A stretch of 64,000 bases of DNA from Dehalococcoidia bacterium (lineage in GTDB: Bacteria > Chloroflexota > Dehalococcoidia > SpSt-223): the NCBI GenBank assembly GCA_025054935.1, contig JANWZD010000002.1, forward strand, positions 236,145 through 300,144, given 5' to 3'. Made by a program: the position numbers and the translations under genes. Under the pieces are notes generated by a model, which worked only from the letters and a program-made list of their open reading frames with translations, was not told the DNA's origin and ran no database searches. How positions within the stretch are numbered: position 1 is the first letter of the stretch; every line of letters starts with the position of its first letter. Below are positions 25,519 through 34,016 of the stretch, piece after piece.

Positions 25519-25560
25519 TAAACAAACGCTGCGGAAGGATCCAGATTTCTTCCGCAGCGT
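25519..25560 (-). terminator. Intrinsic terminator after the two methyltransferase genes
   Basis: A perfect 12-bp inverted repeat (25526-25537 with 25549-25560) around an 11-base loop, followed on the minus strand by TTTGTTTAG. It lies 28 bases after the methyltransferase stop and before the binding-protein RBS. The clearest terminator in the window. Confidence 0.8.
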
Positions 25561-25587
25561 CGCAATTTCTGCCGAAACGGCAGCTGC

Positions 25588-26529
25588 CTAGCGGTTTTCC
25601 TCCTTCGGCCGCATCGGCTTGCGAGCGGTGACCAGCATATTGGCGCCGGCGCGAACGTGGCGCGTCACCTCTTCGAGGCCAATATCTTTGAGATACTGCT
25701 CGAAGTTCAGGTCGAGATAGCTGAGCATAAACGGCTCGCTGTTGCGCTTGACAGCGTTCTGCCGACGGATGAGATCCCCTTCGCTCTCTGCCGGCGGCCA
25801 GTCGAACCAGCTGATGAGGTGCCCGGGCTTGGAGAGGCGGACCATCTCGGCGATAAACGCCTTCGCGTGGTAGTTCGGCATCTCGTGGAGGCAGTAGCTC
25901 TCGTTGACGACGTCGAAGCTCTCATCCGCGAAGTAGCGCATGTCGCCGCCGTCCATGTGGTAGAAGAAGATGTTCTTCATCCCCAGCTGTTCGGCCTTGC
26001 GGCGCGCCCAGCGGAGCATTGAGGGCGACAGGTCGACGCCGATCACCTCTGCTTCCGGCCACAGTTCGGCCATGACGAAGGTGGTGGTTCCCGTGCCGCA
26101 GCCCACATCGAGCGCCCGCTGCGGCTTGATGTCGCCGTAGACGCGCTTCAGCCAGAACTTCACCGTCTCTGGCTCGGTGAAGTAGAACTTCGTCTTCGAT
26201 CCCCAATGCGTAATCCACGACGCAAACGCCGGGTGGAGCGTCGCCGGCTGCGGATAGGTGTGGACCGGCTTCATGAAGTAGTAGGCCGGGTACTTTGCCG
26301 GTTCGGTCGCCCCGGGCGGCATCAGGTCGGTTGCGTCGAAGGGCCCATCGAGCTTTTCGTAGAACTCGAGCTCAATCCGCTTCTTCCAAGCGGAGAGGGT
26401 GGGGAAATATTTCGAGAGCCAGAGCCCGAAGGTCATTGGCGGGCCGGCATAGCCCGGGGTGCCCTCGGGCGGACGGCCGATCACCTCAAGCGAGCTTGGC
26501 CGGCGTGGACGTGATTGGGTCTGCGTCAT
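25588..26529 (-). CDS. Class I SAM-dependent methyltransferase, paralogue 1
   Basis: A 313-residue protein. The Rossmann SAM site is LDVGCGTGTTTFVMAELWPEAEVIGVDLS, with motif II FDVVNESYCLHEMP and KPGHLISWFDWPP. The N-terminal 120 residues (KYFPTLSAWKKR, FDATDLMPPGATEPAKYPAYY, FMKPVHTYP) are not part of the usual fold and recur in the protein at 34017. The substrate is unknown. The ATG at 26529 has AGGAGG seven bases upstream, ten bases after the preceding methyltransferase, so the two form one transcript ended by the terminator at 25526. Confidence 0.87.
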   Translation of the reverse strand: MTQTQSRPRRPSSLEVIGRPPEGTPGYAGPPMTFGLWLSKYFPTLSAWKKRIELEFYEKLDGPFDATDLMPPGATEPAKYPAYYFMKPVHTYPQPATLHPAFASWITHWGSKTKFYFTEPETVKFWLKRVYGDIKPQRALDVGCGTGTTTFVMAELWPEAEVIGVDLSPSMLRWARRKAEQLGMKNIFFYHMDGGDMRYFADESFDVVNESYCLHEMPNYHAKAFIAEMVRLSKPGHLISWFDWPPAESEGDLIRRQNAVKRNSEPFMLSYLDLNFEQYLKDIGLEEVTRHVRAGANMLVTARKPMRPKEENR

Positions 26530-26539
26530 CGTCTTCCTC

Positions 26540-27607
26540 CTAGACTTTCCAGCCCCACGTGATCCAGGGGGTCGGGCTTCCACCGCGGTTCTTTCGTTCC
26601 CGACTCGGCTCTTCCACGCGCCCAAACCCCGCTTCGCGGCACATGGCGACGAGGTCGCGCAGCGCGGCTTGACGCCAGTACGGCTCGCCGTTGTGCTCGG
26701 TCTGCCAGTCGGAGGTGAAGGCGCGGTACAGTTCGTGCTCGCGGTACGGCGGGGTATCGGCGATCTGGAAGAGGCCGCCCGGCTTCAGGATCCGGTAGCC
26801 CTCGCGGATGATCGCCATTGCCGCCTCATCGGGAACTTCATGGAACAGGATCGTCGAGGTCACGACATCGAAGAAGTTGTCGGGGAAGTCGGTGTGCTCG
26901 GCGGCCTGCTGGCTGAGATGGAGCGCGATCCCGCGCGCTTCTGCCTGCTTGTGGGCGTATTTCAGCAGCGGCGCCGAGAGATCGATGCCGTACACCTCGG
27001 CGTCGGGGAAGCGCTCCTTGATGGGGTAGGTCGAATGGCCGACCCCGCAGCCGAGGTCGAGGATGCGCTCATACTTCCCTTCTGGGATCGCCATCGCCGC
27101 GCCCACCTTCAGTTCGGAGCGCGCGTCTCGCTCGCCGTGATAGGCAACTTGCCCAATCTCGAGAACAAAGGGAATGAGCGGCTCGCGGTGCTGGCCGCCC
27201 GGCTGGATGTGGTAGTCAATCTCGTAGTAGGGAGGAGGGACGAGGTCGGGATTGAGCCGCAGCGTCCCGCGGGGATTGGGAACCGGCTCATCGAGCCAGG
27301 CGAGCAGCTCTTTTTCGTGCGGCAGGACCGCCTCGAAGAGCCGGGTCCACATCAGCTCTTGGGTTTGGCGGGCGATAAACTTCTCGGCGCGGTATTCGAA
27401 GAGCGGCGAGACGATCGCGGCGACGTCAGCGAAGGTCTTCGGCTCAGGGGCGCCGCTCGCTTTGCGCTCTTCGACGACTTGGCGGTAGTACTTCGCGACC
27501 TTCCCGCCGATCGCCTGCTGCGAATAGGTCTTCGCATTCCGAATGAAATCCAGCGTTGCGCGGTCGGGCTGGTCGAGGAGAACGCCATCCTTGGCAATCG
27601 TCAGCAT
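26540..27607 (-). CDS. Class I SAM-dependent methyltransferase, paralogue 2
   Basis: A 355-residue protein. SAM site ILDLGCGVGHSTYPIKERFPDAEVYGIDLS, then FFDVVTSTILFHEVP and LKPGGLFQIADTPP. The first 200 residues form a helical domain plus a PPPYYEIDYHIQPGGQHREP segment that resembles the N-terminal segments of the paralogues. The ATG at 27607 has GGGAG upstream; a GTG at 27622 is the longer option. First gene of a two-gene methyltransferase unit with a TACAAT -10 and a palindrome just upstream. Confidence 0.85.
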   Translation of the reverse strand: MLTIAKDGVLLDQPDRATLDFIRNAKTYSQQAIGGKVAKYYRQVVEERKASGAPEPKTFADVAAIVSPLFEYRAEKFIARQTQELMWTRLFEAVLPHEKELLAWLDEPVPNPRGTLRLNPDLVPPPYYEIDYHIQPGGQHREPLIPFVLEIGQVAYHGERDARSELKVGAAMAIPEGKYERILDLGCGVGHSTYPIKERFPDAEVYGIDLSAPLLKYAHKQAEARGIALHLSQQAAEHTDFPDNFFDVVTSTILFHEVPDEAAMAIIREGYRILKPGGLFQIADTPPYREHELYRAFTSDWQTEHNGEPYWRQAALRDLVAMCREAGFGRVEEPSRERKNRGGSPTPWITWGWKV

Positions 27608-27622
27608 TGTGCACGCTCCCAC

Positions 27623-27640
27623 TCGGATCCTGGGATCCGA
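27623..27640. promoter_or_regulatory. Palindrome at the expected transcription start, possible operator
   Basis: TCGGATCC-TG-GGATCCGA: a perfect 8-bp inverted repeat with a 2-base spacer, between the -10 box (27644-27649) and the ATG at 27607. The position fits repressor binding. No regulator gene is adjacent. Confidence 0.45.
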
Positions 27641-27643
27641 TGT

Positions 27644-27649
27644 ATTGTA
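27644..27649 (-). promoter_or_regulatory. -10 box for the two-gene methyltransferase unit
   Basis: TACAAT within GTCGTACAAT on the minus strand. The same ten bases with one change (GTTGTACAAT) stand before the third methyltransferase at 34999-35008. Confidence 0.5.
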
Positions 27650-27682
27650 CGACAGAGTTCTGGCCGGTCTTGGCGCGCCATC

Positions 27683-29140
27683 TCAGACGACTACCCCTGG
27701 TCCCGGCACGGCCGCGAGCCGGGCAGCCGCTGCAGCAGCGTCGCTTCCTGAGCGGATCGCATCGACAACCCCTCGCCCTTTGTAAGAGGTGCCGGCGAGG
27801 ACGATGCCGGGGAGAGCAGCGGCGCGCTGCGCTGCCTTCGCAACGCGCTCAAGATGGCCGAGGGTGTAGCGCGGCAGCGCAGGCGACCAGCGTCGGCCGG
27901 CGACAAAGAGCGGCTCGGCTTGGATTTTCAGCACCGTCCGGATTTCGTCGAGACCGAGCGCAATCAATTCGTCGTCGCTGCACTGTTCGACAACCCGGTC
28001 GTCGCTAATGAAGGCGCGCAGCAGCGCATAGCCTTCGGGGGCGTGCCCTTCCCACCGGATCGAGTCCCACGTCATCGAGTTGACGGGGCCGCGCTCGCGG
28101 CTGTGCTTGACGTAGCCGGTGCCGGCCAAGATTTTGGGCGCTTCTTCCGCCCGGAAGGCGTAGGAGAAGGTCGCCATCGAGCGGAAACTGACGCTCGCGA
28201 GCGTCTCGGCAAGCTCGCGGTCGAGGGGGCGCACGCTGTCGGCTGCTTGAAACGCCGGCGCGGTGATCACGACGACGTCTGCCGGCAGACGCTCCACGCC
28301 CTCCGCGCCGCGGGCGATCACCTCGTAGCCTGCTGGCCGCCGTTCGACCGCCTCGACCGCCATCCCAGTCCGTAGGGTGACAGCCGGGCGCTCGCGCAGG
28401 CGGGCGACAAGGCGGTCGATGATGGCGTCCATCCCTTGCCGCGGCGCGACAAGGGTGACATCGGCTTTGCCGAGGTCATCGAGCAGCGCTTTCTGCTTCC
28501 GTGCGCCGATACTGACGCTGCCGTACTTGCGCTCGAAGGCGACGAGCGCGGGCGCCGCTGCCGGCGCAGAGAGGCTCTCTCCTTCACCTCCTGCGATCCC
28601 TCCCATCAGCGGCTCGAGCACATTCCACCACGCTTCATCGCCGAAGCGCCGCCGGAGGAAGGCGGCCATCGACTCTTCGGGGCCATCAGTTCGGGGGGGG
28701 ATGAACGGCTCCAGCATCGCCCGCAGCGCACCGAGCGGGGAGAGCACCCCCTCAGCAAGCAGCAATCCCGGGCGCAGGGGAAGGATGTCGGTCACCCCCT
28801 GAGTGATGGGATGCAGCTTCCCCTTGTAGAAGATTGAGCTTCCGCCATGCGCGCGCCCCGGCGACTGCAGATCTCCTGCCAGTCCCAGCTCGGCGCACAG
28901 CTGATACCCTTCGGGCGCCGCGCCGACGAAACCTTCGGGGCCGGCCTCGATAATGAATCCGTCACGCCGGATCGTGAAAAACTTGCCTCCGAGCCGATCC
29001 TCCCGCTCGAGAACGGTGATGGACGCCGCCACCGCCTCGCGGCGGAGCGCCTCTTCCAGCCGGTACGCGGTCGTCAGCCCGGTGAGCCCTCCGCCAATAA
29101 CGACAATCCGACGCGCCTCGCTGGGAAGGGTCAACTGCAT
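27683..29140 (-). CDS. hemG: Protoporphyrinogen/coproporphyrinogen oxidase-like FAD enzyme
   Basis: A 485-residue flavin amine-oxidase family protein matching the oxygen-dependent protoporphyrinogen oxidase group. Dinucleotide fold IVVIGGGLTGLTTAYRLEEA, then EREDRLGGKFFTIRRDGFIIEAGPEGF, LVAPRQGMDAIIDRL, and the C-terminal FAD strand LPGIVLAGTSYKGRGVVDAIRSG, typical of PPOX. No other heme-synthesis gene is near. It lies between methyltransferases and peptide-transport genes. ATG at 29140 with GGAGG closely upstream. Whether it acts in heme synthesis or on a specialised substrate cannot be told. Confidence 0.85.
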   Translation of the reverse strand: MQLTLPSEARRIVVIGGGLTGLTTAYRLEEALRREAVAASITVLEREDRLGGKFFTIRRDGFIIEAGPEGFVGAAPEGYQLCAELGLAGDLQSPGRAHGGSSIFYKGKLHPITQGVTDILPLRPGLLLAEGVLSPLGALRAMLEPFIPPRTDGPEESMAAFLRRRFGDEAWWNVLEPLMGGIAGGEGESLSAPAAAPALVAFERKYGSVSIGARKQKALLDDLGKADVTLVAPRQGMDAIIDRLVARLRERPAVTLRTGMAVEAVERRPAGYEVIARGAEGVERLPADVVVITAPAFQAADSVRPLDRELAETLASVSFRSMATFSYAFRAEEAPKILAGTGYVKHSRERGPVNSMTWDSIRWEGHAPEGYALLRAFISDDRVVEQCSDDELIALGLDEIRTVLKIQAEPLFVAGRRWSPALPRYTLGHLERVAKAAQRAAALPGIVLAGTSYKGRGVVDAIRSGSDAAAAAARLAAVPGPGVVV

Positions 29141-29220
29141 GCACCTCCGAGGAAGTCACCGGTATAAATACTTGATCGCCGAAATAGTTGCACATGTCAA
29201 GGGCTGAATGGCCAGGCCAT

Positions 29221-29239
29221 CCGGCCCCAGCCGGGCCGG
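29221..29239 (-). repeat. Hairpin after the permease operon
   Basis: CCGGCCC with GGGCCGG (7 bp) around a 5-base loop, 59 bases after the dppC-like stop. No U-tract follows on the minus strand, so termination would need another factor. Confidence 0.35.
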
Positions 29240-29297
29240 CCAGCAGCCACCGATGGTCCTGACTGTTGCTCGCCGGGAAGAGCCAACCGCCGCGGCA

Positions 29298-30212
29298 TCA
29301 GAGCGGGAGCCGGGAGTCGAGCGCTTCTTGGAGGCCTTCGCCGACGAGATTGACGGCGACGACGGTGGCGAAGATAAGCACTCCCGGCAAGATGGCAACA
29401 TGGGGAGCGACAAAGAAGAACTGCCGTCCTGTCGCGAGCATCGCGCCCCAGTCGGGCTGCGGCGGCTGCGTGCCGAGGCCGAGGAAGGAAAGGCTCGCTG
29501 TCGCAATCAGCTTCGCCCCGATGTCGAGCGTGCCAGCCACGATAATGAGGGCAAGGCAGTTCGGCAGAACGTGGCGGAACACGATCCGGGGTGTGCTCAG
29601 CCCCAGCGCTTCGGCGGCCTGAATGAACTCTCGTTCTCGCAGAGAGAGAACATGCCCGCGGACGAGCCGAGCGTAGAGGGGGATACCGACGATGGCGACG
29701 GCGATCATGGCGTTGGTCAGGCCAGGACCTGCGGCCGCGACGATCGCGATCGCGAGGAGGACGCCGGGAAACGCCATCACGATGTCGATCAGGTGGGTGG
29801 CGATCGAATCGACCCAGCCGCCAAAGTAGCCCGCCGCCAGCCCGATCAGCACTCCCGGCACGAGGGAGAGGAGCGCTGCTCCCACGCCGGCCATGAGCGA
29901 GGTCCGGCCGCCCCAGATCAACCGGCTGAGGACGTCTCGCCCCAGTTCGTCGCTCCCGAGGAGGTATCCCGGTGATCCAATCGGGCGGAGCCGGTTGATC
30001 GTCTGCAGCTCGGTCGGGATCGGGTTGGCAAGCGGGAGCAGCGGCGCGGCCAGCGCGGCGAGCGCGATGACAAGAAGCAGCGCCGCGCCGGCAAGGGCAA
30101 GGGGGTGGCGCCGGAAGCGCCGCCAGACGCGCGAGCGCTCGCGTCCCGGCCTTGCGAGCGCCCCGGCGGGCTCAAACTGGACCGGAGTGACGAGCGGCTT
30201 AGCGTCCGCCAT
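29298..30212 (-). CDS. Peptide-type ABC permease, DppC/OppC-like
   Basis: A 304-residue inner-membrane permease. N-terminal basic stretch, first helix at about 38-60, GSDELGRDVLSRLIWGGRTSL, about six helices, and the EAA loop EFIQAAEALGLSTPRIVFRHVLPN. The FLGLGTQPPQPDWGAML motif is typical of DppC. It overlaps the DppB-like gene by 14 bases. No DppD/DppF ATPase follows, so an ATPase must be supplied from elsewhere. Confidence 0.92.
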   Translation of the reverse strand: MADAKPLVTPVQFEPAGALARPGRERSRVWRRFRRHPLALAGAALLLVIALAALAAPLLPLANPIPTELQTINRLRPIGSPGYLLGSDELGRDVLSRLIWGGRTSLMAGVGAALLSLVPGVLIGLAAGYFGGWVDSIATHLIDIVMAFPGVLLAIAIVAAAGPGLTNAMIAVAIVGIPLYARLVRGHVLSLREREFIQAAEALGLSTPRIVFRHVLPNCLALIIVAGTLDIGAKLIATASLSFLGLGTQPPQPDWGAMLATGRQFFFVAPHVAILPGVLIFATVVAVNLVGEGLQEALDSRLPL

Positions 30213-31155
30213 ACCGGATCCGCGGGTCGATCCGCGCGTAGAGCAGGTCGACCAGAAAGTTGATCAGGACGAAGATCAAGGCGGTGAAGACGATCCCTCC
30301 TTGAACGAGAGGGTAATCGCGGCTGTTGATGCCGTTGACGATGAGCAGGCCGAGCCCGGGCCACGCGAAGACATACTCAACCAGCACGGCGCCGCCCAGC
30401 AAATAACCGGCCTGCGCGCCGACGATTGTGACGACGGGGATCAGCGCGTTCTTGAGGGCGTGCCGGATCAGCACCGCATATTCCGACAGCCCCTTCGCCC
30501 GGGCAGTGCGAATGTAGTCCTGCTGCAGGACCTCGACCATGCTCATGCGTGTGACCCGCGCGATAAAGGCGAGCGAGGGCAAGGCGAGCGTCACTGCTGG
30601 CAAAACAAGGAAGGGAAGGATGTCAAACGGCCCCTGCCGAACCGGCGGCGCCATGCCCTGCGGCGGAAACCAGCGGAGCTGGACGGCAAAGATGACGATC
30701 AGCACCAGGCCGGTCCAGAAGACCGGCAAGCCGACGCCGCAGAGCGCGAAGAACATCACGAGCCGATCGAGCAGCGACCGCGGGCGCGTTGCCGCGAGAA
30801 TGCCGGCAAGAACTCCCACCGTCGTCGCGAGGGTGAGGCTGGCGGCCGCCAAGATCAGGGTATTGCCGAAGCGGTTCAGCACCTCGCTCAAAACAGGGCG
30901 CCGCAGGAAGATCGACTCGCCAAGGTCGCCTTGCACAAGGCGGCCGAGCCAGCGGACGTACTGAACGACGAGCGGGTCATCCAGTCCGTAGTAGGCCCGG
31001 ATCGATCGCAGCACGTCCTCTGTCGCGTTCGGCCCGGCGAGCAGGGCTGCGGGGTCGCCCGGCACGAAACGCATCACCACGAACACAATCGTGGCGACGC
31101 CGAGCGCGACCGGCACGACCGCCAACAGCCGACGGATGACAAATGCTGATGCCAC
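30199..31155 (-). CDS. Peptide-type ABC permease, DppB/OppB-like
   Basis: A 318-residue permease. Conserved start FVIRRLLAVVPVALGVATIVF and FVPGDPAALLAG, six helices, EAA loop DYIRTARAKGLSEYAVLIRHALKNALIPVVT, and the C-terminal FVLINFLVDLLYARIDPRIRY of the DppB family. It starts 8 bases after the TAT-type binding lipoprotein and overlaps the DppC-like gene. The three genes form one import operon minus its ATPases. Confidence 0.93.
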   Translation of the reverse strand: MASAFVIRRLLAVVPVALGVATIVFVVMRFVPGDPAALLAGPNATEDVLRSIRAYYGLDDPLVVQYVRWLGRLVQGDLGESIFLRRPVLSEVLNRFGNTLILAAASLTLATTVGVLAGILAATRPRSLLDRLVMFFALCGVGLPVFWTGLVLIVIFAVQLRWFPPQGMAPPVRQGPFDILPFLVLPAVTLALPSLAFIARVTRMSMVEVLQQDYIRTARAKGLSEYAVLIRHALKNALIPVVTIVGAQAGYLLGGAVLVEYVFAWPGLGLLIVNGINSRDYPLVQGGIVFTALIFVLINFLVDLLYARIDPRIRYGGR

Positions 31156-31163
31156 GCACGCCC

Positions 31164-32774
31164 TTAGGCGAGATAGAGGAGGTTCCAGTCGACCTCGACG
31201 TTATCTCGCATGACGAAGCCGTTTACCTCCGCCGCATGATACCAGAGCGCAATTTCGTGGTCGACGAAGACCCACGGCATATCGTTCATCAAGATGCGCT
31301 GCGCTTCGTGGCAGGCATTGCGGCGAACGGTCGGGTTGCTCTCTCGGCGGACCGTCGTCGCCAGTTCGTCGAACCGCTCATTGCGGTAGAACGCGGTGTT
31401 CAGCCCCTGCGGCGGGAAGTTGATCGAATTGAAGAGGCTGTTCAGGTAATTGTCGGGGTCGAACGTGACCGAGGAGATCCCCCGCGCGCTCATCTGGTAG
31501 TCGCCGGCGTTCCAGCGCTGGACATAGGCGGCGAATTCCTGGACTTCGAGCGTCACGCGAATCCCCACCGCCGCCAGCTTGCTTTGGATGAACTCGGCCA
31601 TCGGCACTGGCTGCTGCATGCCGGTGCCTCCGGACGGAATAAGGAACCGCACCTCGAGGGTGTCGTACCCCGCCTGCCGGAGCAGCTGCCGCGCCCGGTC
31701 TGGGTCGTTGTCGTTCGCCGGCAGGTCAGGAGCGACCCATTCGCCGAAGGCCGGAGAGAAGGGGCCCCGCGCAGGCTGCCCCGTTCCCCGAAGCACATCG
31801 CGGGTGAGGGCCGTCCGGTCAAGGGCGAGGCTGACCGCGAGGCGAACGCGCGGGTCGGTAAATGGCTGAAACCGTTGGTTCAGCTGTATCGCCCAGTGCT
31901 GGCGGCTTACCCGCTGCTGCACCCGCAGCCGGCTATCGCCTCGGACGAGGTCCACTGAGTCCGGCGGCAGGTCGACGGTGAAGTTGACCTGCCCGGTCTG
32001 CAGGGCGAGCAGCCGCGCTTGGGCATCGGGGATGGCGCGCACAATCAGCTGGTCGGCATAGGCGGTCTGCCCCCAGTATTCGGGGTTCCGCTCGAGCGTC
32101 ACCTGCTGTCCTTTCTGCCAAGAGACAAATCGGAACGGGCCCGTGCCGACCGGCCGGTCCGCCACTCCTCGGCCAAGCTCCTGCAGCGCCTTCGGGCTGA
32201 TCATGTAGCTGGGGTTCGTTGTCAGATAGTTCATCAGCGGCGCGTAGCGCTGCCGGAGGTTGAGCCGGATCGTGTACTCGTCGACGATGTCGACGCTCGC
32301 GATCGGCGTGAGGAAAAGCCGGTAGAACAGCCAGTTGCCATCCCGGTTGTTCGGATGGTTGGGGTCGATCTGGCGGTCGAGGTTGAACTTCGCCGCTTCT
32401 GCGTTGAAGGGGGTTCCGTCATGGAACTTGACGCCCCGACGGAGCGAGAGGGTCCAGCTCATGCCGTCGGCTGCCTGTTCCCACCGCTCGGCGAGCGCGG
32501 GGAGGATCTCCGTCTTATCGGGAGACTCGCGGACGAGGGGGTCGTAGATCGCGTAGGCGATCCGGCGGGTGTAGTTGTCAGCGACCGCATGGGCGTCGAG
32601 GGTCAGCGGATCGATCGGGCTACCGTAGACGATCACGCCGCCGCGGCGCGGGCCCGCAGGAGCTTGCGTGGTGCCCGGCTGCCCCGTGGGCGCCCCGGCG
32701 CAGGCAGCAAGCAGGCCGGAGCCTGCCATTGCGGCTGACGCTGCCAAAAAGGTTCGACGCGAAATCGCTTCCAT
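31164..32774 (-). CDS. Peptide-type ABC substrate-binding lipoprotein with twin-arginine signal
   Basis: A 536-residue family-5 binding protein. The signal has a twin-arginine motif SRRTFLAASAAMAG followed by lipobox LLAACAG, implying folded export and lipid anchoring. Family signature WTLSLRRGVKFHDGTPFNAEAAKF is present, and the C terminus reads EVDWNLLYLA. The ATG at 32774 has AGGAGG eight bases upstream; the longer frame to 32834 has no RBS. It is the only one of the three binding proteins here with its own permeases. Confidence 0.9.
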   Translation of the reverse strand: MEAISRRTFLAASAAMAGSGLLAACAGAPTGQPGTTQAPAGPRRGGVIVYGSPIDPLTLDAHAVADNYTRRIAYAIYDPLVRESPDKTEILPALAERWEQAADGMSWTLSLRRGVKFHDGTPFNAEAAKFNLDRQIDPNHPNNRDGNWLFYRLFLTPIASVDIVDEYTIRLNLRQRYAPLMNYLTTNPSYMISPKALQELGRGVADRPVGTGPFRFVSWQKGQQVTLERNPEYWGQTAYADQLIVRAIPDAQARLLALQTGQVNFTVDLPPDSVDLVRGDSRLRVQQRVSRQHWAIQLNQRFQPFTDPRVRLAVSLALDRTALTRDVLRGTGQPARGPFSPAFGEWVAPDLPANDNDPDRARQLLRQAGYDTLEVRFLIPSGGTGMQQPVPMAEFIQSKLAAVGIRVTLEVQEFAAYVQRWNAGDYQMSARGISSVTFDPDNYLNSLFNSINFPPQGLNTAFYRNERFDELATTVRRESNPTVRRNACHEAQRILMNDMPWVFVDHEIALWYHAAEVNGFVMRDNVEVDWNLLYLA

Positions 32775-32805
32775 CCGAACCCCTCCTCGTTGGTAAGCAG
32801 TGACG

Positions 32806-32834
32806 ATCGTGCGCAAGGGCAGACCGCTTGTCAA
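32806..32834 (-). promoter_or_regulatory. Possible promoter of the peptide import operon
   Basis: TTGACA (32829-32834), 17 bases, then CACGAT (32806-32811), about 32 bases before the ATG at 32774. The -35 is perfect, the -10 poor. Confidence 0.35.
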
Positions 32835-32870
32835 ATATTCTGTGCATCCCCCCAGCGCGGCGGACGCCGC

Positions 32871-33947
32871 TCAGGATACCGCTGCTGCCTGACTGACAGG
32901 CGGAAGCCCGCTCGCGTTCCCGCGGTGAACGGCGTCAATCACCTCTTGGCAGCGGAGCGAATCGACGAGGTTCGGATGCTGGTCGCTGCCGTTCTCGATC
33001 GCGTCGATCAGCTTATGGACGAGCAGTCCGAAGCGGGGAACTGCCGAGCGCGCCGCCATCTCCGGGAAGACCGGCTCGGGCGTTTTAACCGGCTGAAGCG
33101 CGCGGTCGTGAGGTCCAGCGATGTGCACGTTCAGGTCGTTGTCGACCATGATCGAGCTGTCGCTGCCATAGATCTGGAGCCGGAACCCCGAGCCGGCGCG
33201 GTTGCCAAAGCCGAGCTGGATCGTGACGACGGCGCCGTTCTCGAGCGTGCCGAGGAGCGCGAAGGCGTCGTCGGCCGTCGCCTTCTTGATTCCTCCCTGC
33301 TCGTCGAGGCAGTCGGGGTTCCAGGTGCGCAGTTGGCCGGTCGCCGTTGCCCACTCTCCGAACCAGTAGCGAACAAGGTCGATGTAGTGGCTGCCCATTG
33401 CGCCGAGGTAGCCGCCGCCGAGCGCTGCGTCGTTCAGCCAGGTCCACGGGCGCGGCGGCATCCCTGCCGGCCAGCCGGCCCACTGCTCGATAGAGATGTG
33501 GCGGACCTGCCCGAGAAATCCCTCATCGACGAGCTGCTTGATGTACATCGTGTGGGGGAAGAACCGCATCGTAAACGCGGAGATGTGGGCGACGCCGTGG
33601 CGCTCAGCGGCGTCGAGCATCTCGCGCGCTTGCTGGGCGTTGACCGCTGCCGGCTTCTCGCAGAGGATATGTTTCCCTGCCTCGGCGGCGGCGACGGTCA
33701 TGGGGTGGTGGAGGTAGACGGGCGCGCCGATATAGACGATATCGATCTCGGGAAGCGCCACCATCGCGCGGTAGTCGTCGAAGGCGAGCGGAGCGCCGAA
33801 CTGGGCGGCCGCAGCCTTGGCCCGTTCCAGCCGAGCGCTGCAGATTGCGTACAGCTCGACATCCGGGTAGCTTGCGAAGGTGGGAAGCGGGCTTTGGGCG
33901 GCCCAAGCGGTGCCGATCGCGCCGACTTTATAGCGCTTCTTCGCCAC
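32871..33947 (-). CDS. Gfo/Idh/MocA-family oxidoreductase
   Basis: A 358-residue NAD(P)-dependent sugar or cyclitol dehydrogenase-like protein. N-terminal Rossmann start KVGAIGTAWAAQSPLPTFASYPDVELYAIC, then the family signature HILCEKPAAVNAQQAREML with the catalytic-type Lys in EKP, and a C-terminal alpha/beta domain with GGGYLGAMGSHYIDLVRYW. The Rossmann Gly pattern is slightly changed (G-x-x-G..A). It ends 96 bases before the import operon start and lies after the methyltransferase terminator, so it is a separate unit. Confidence 0.88.
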   Translation of the reverse strand: MAKKRYKVGAIGTAWAAQSPLPTFASYPDVELYAICSARLERAKAAAAQFGAPLAFDDYRAMVALPEIDIVYIGAPVYLHHPMTVAAAEAGKHILCEKPAAVNAQQAREMLDAAERHGVAHISAFTMRFFPHTMYIKQLVDEGFLGQVRHISIEQWAGWPAGMPPRPWTWLNDAALGGGYLGAMGSHYIDLVRYWFGEWATATGQLRTWNPDCLDEQGGIKKATADDAFALLGTLENGAVVTIQLGFGNRAGSGFRLQIYGSDSSIMVDNDLNVHIAGPHDRALQPVKTPEPVFPEMAARSAVPRFGLLVHKLIDAIENGSDQHPNLVDSLRCQEVIDAVHRGNASGLPPVSQAAAVS

Positions 33948-33959
33948 GATGCCTCCTTA

Positions 33960-33995
33960 GAGAGAAAGAACGCCGGAAGCGGCGGCTCCCGGCGT
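33960..33995 (-). terminator. Intrinsic terminator after methyltransferase 3
   Basis: A 7-bp stem, ACGCCGG (33970-33976) with CCGGCGT (33989-33995), 12-base loop, followed on the minus strand by TCTTTCTCTCT. It stands 21 bases after the methyltransferase stop. Confidence 0.7.
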
Positions 33996-34016
33996 CGAGC
34001 GCGTGACGGGGGATGG

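Noticed and set aside
29165-29200. TTGACA and TATTTA before the PPOX-like gene
   Set aside because: The hexamers are 24 bases apart, too far for a normal sigma-70 type promoter.
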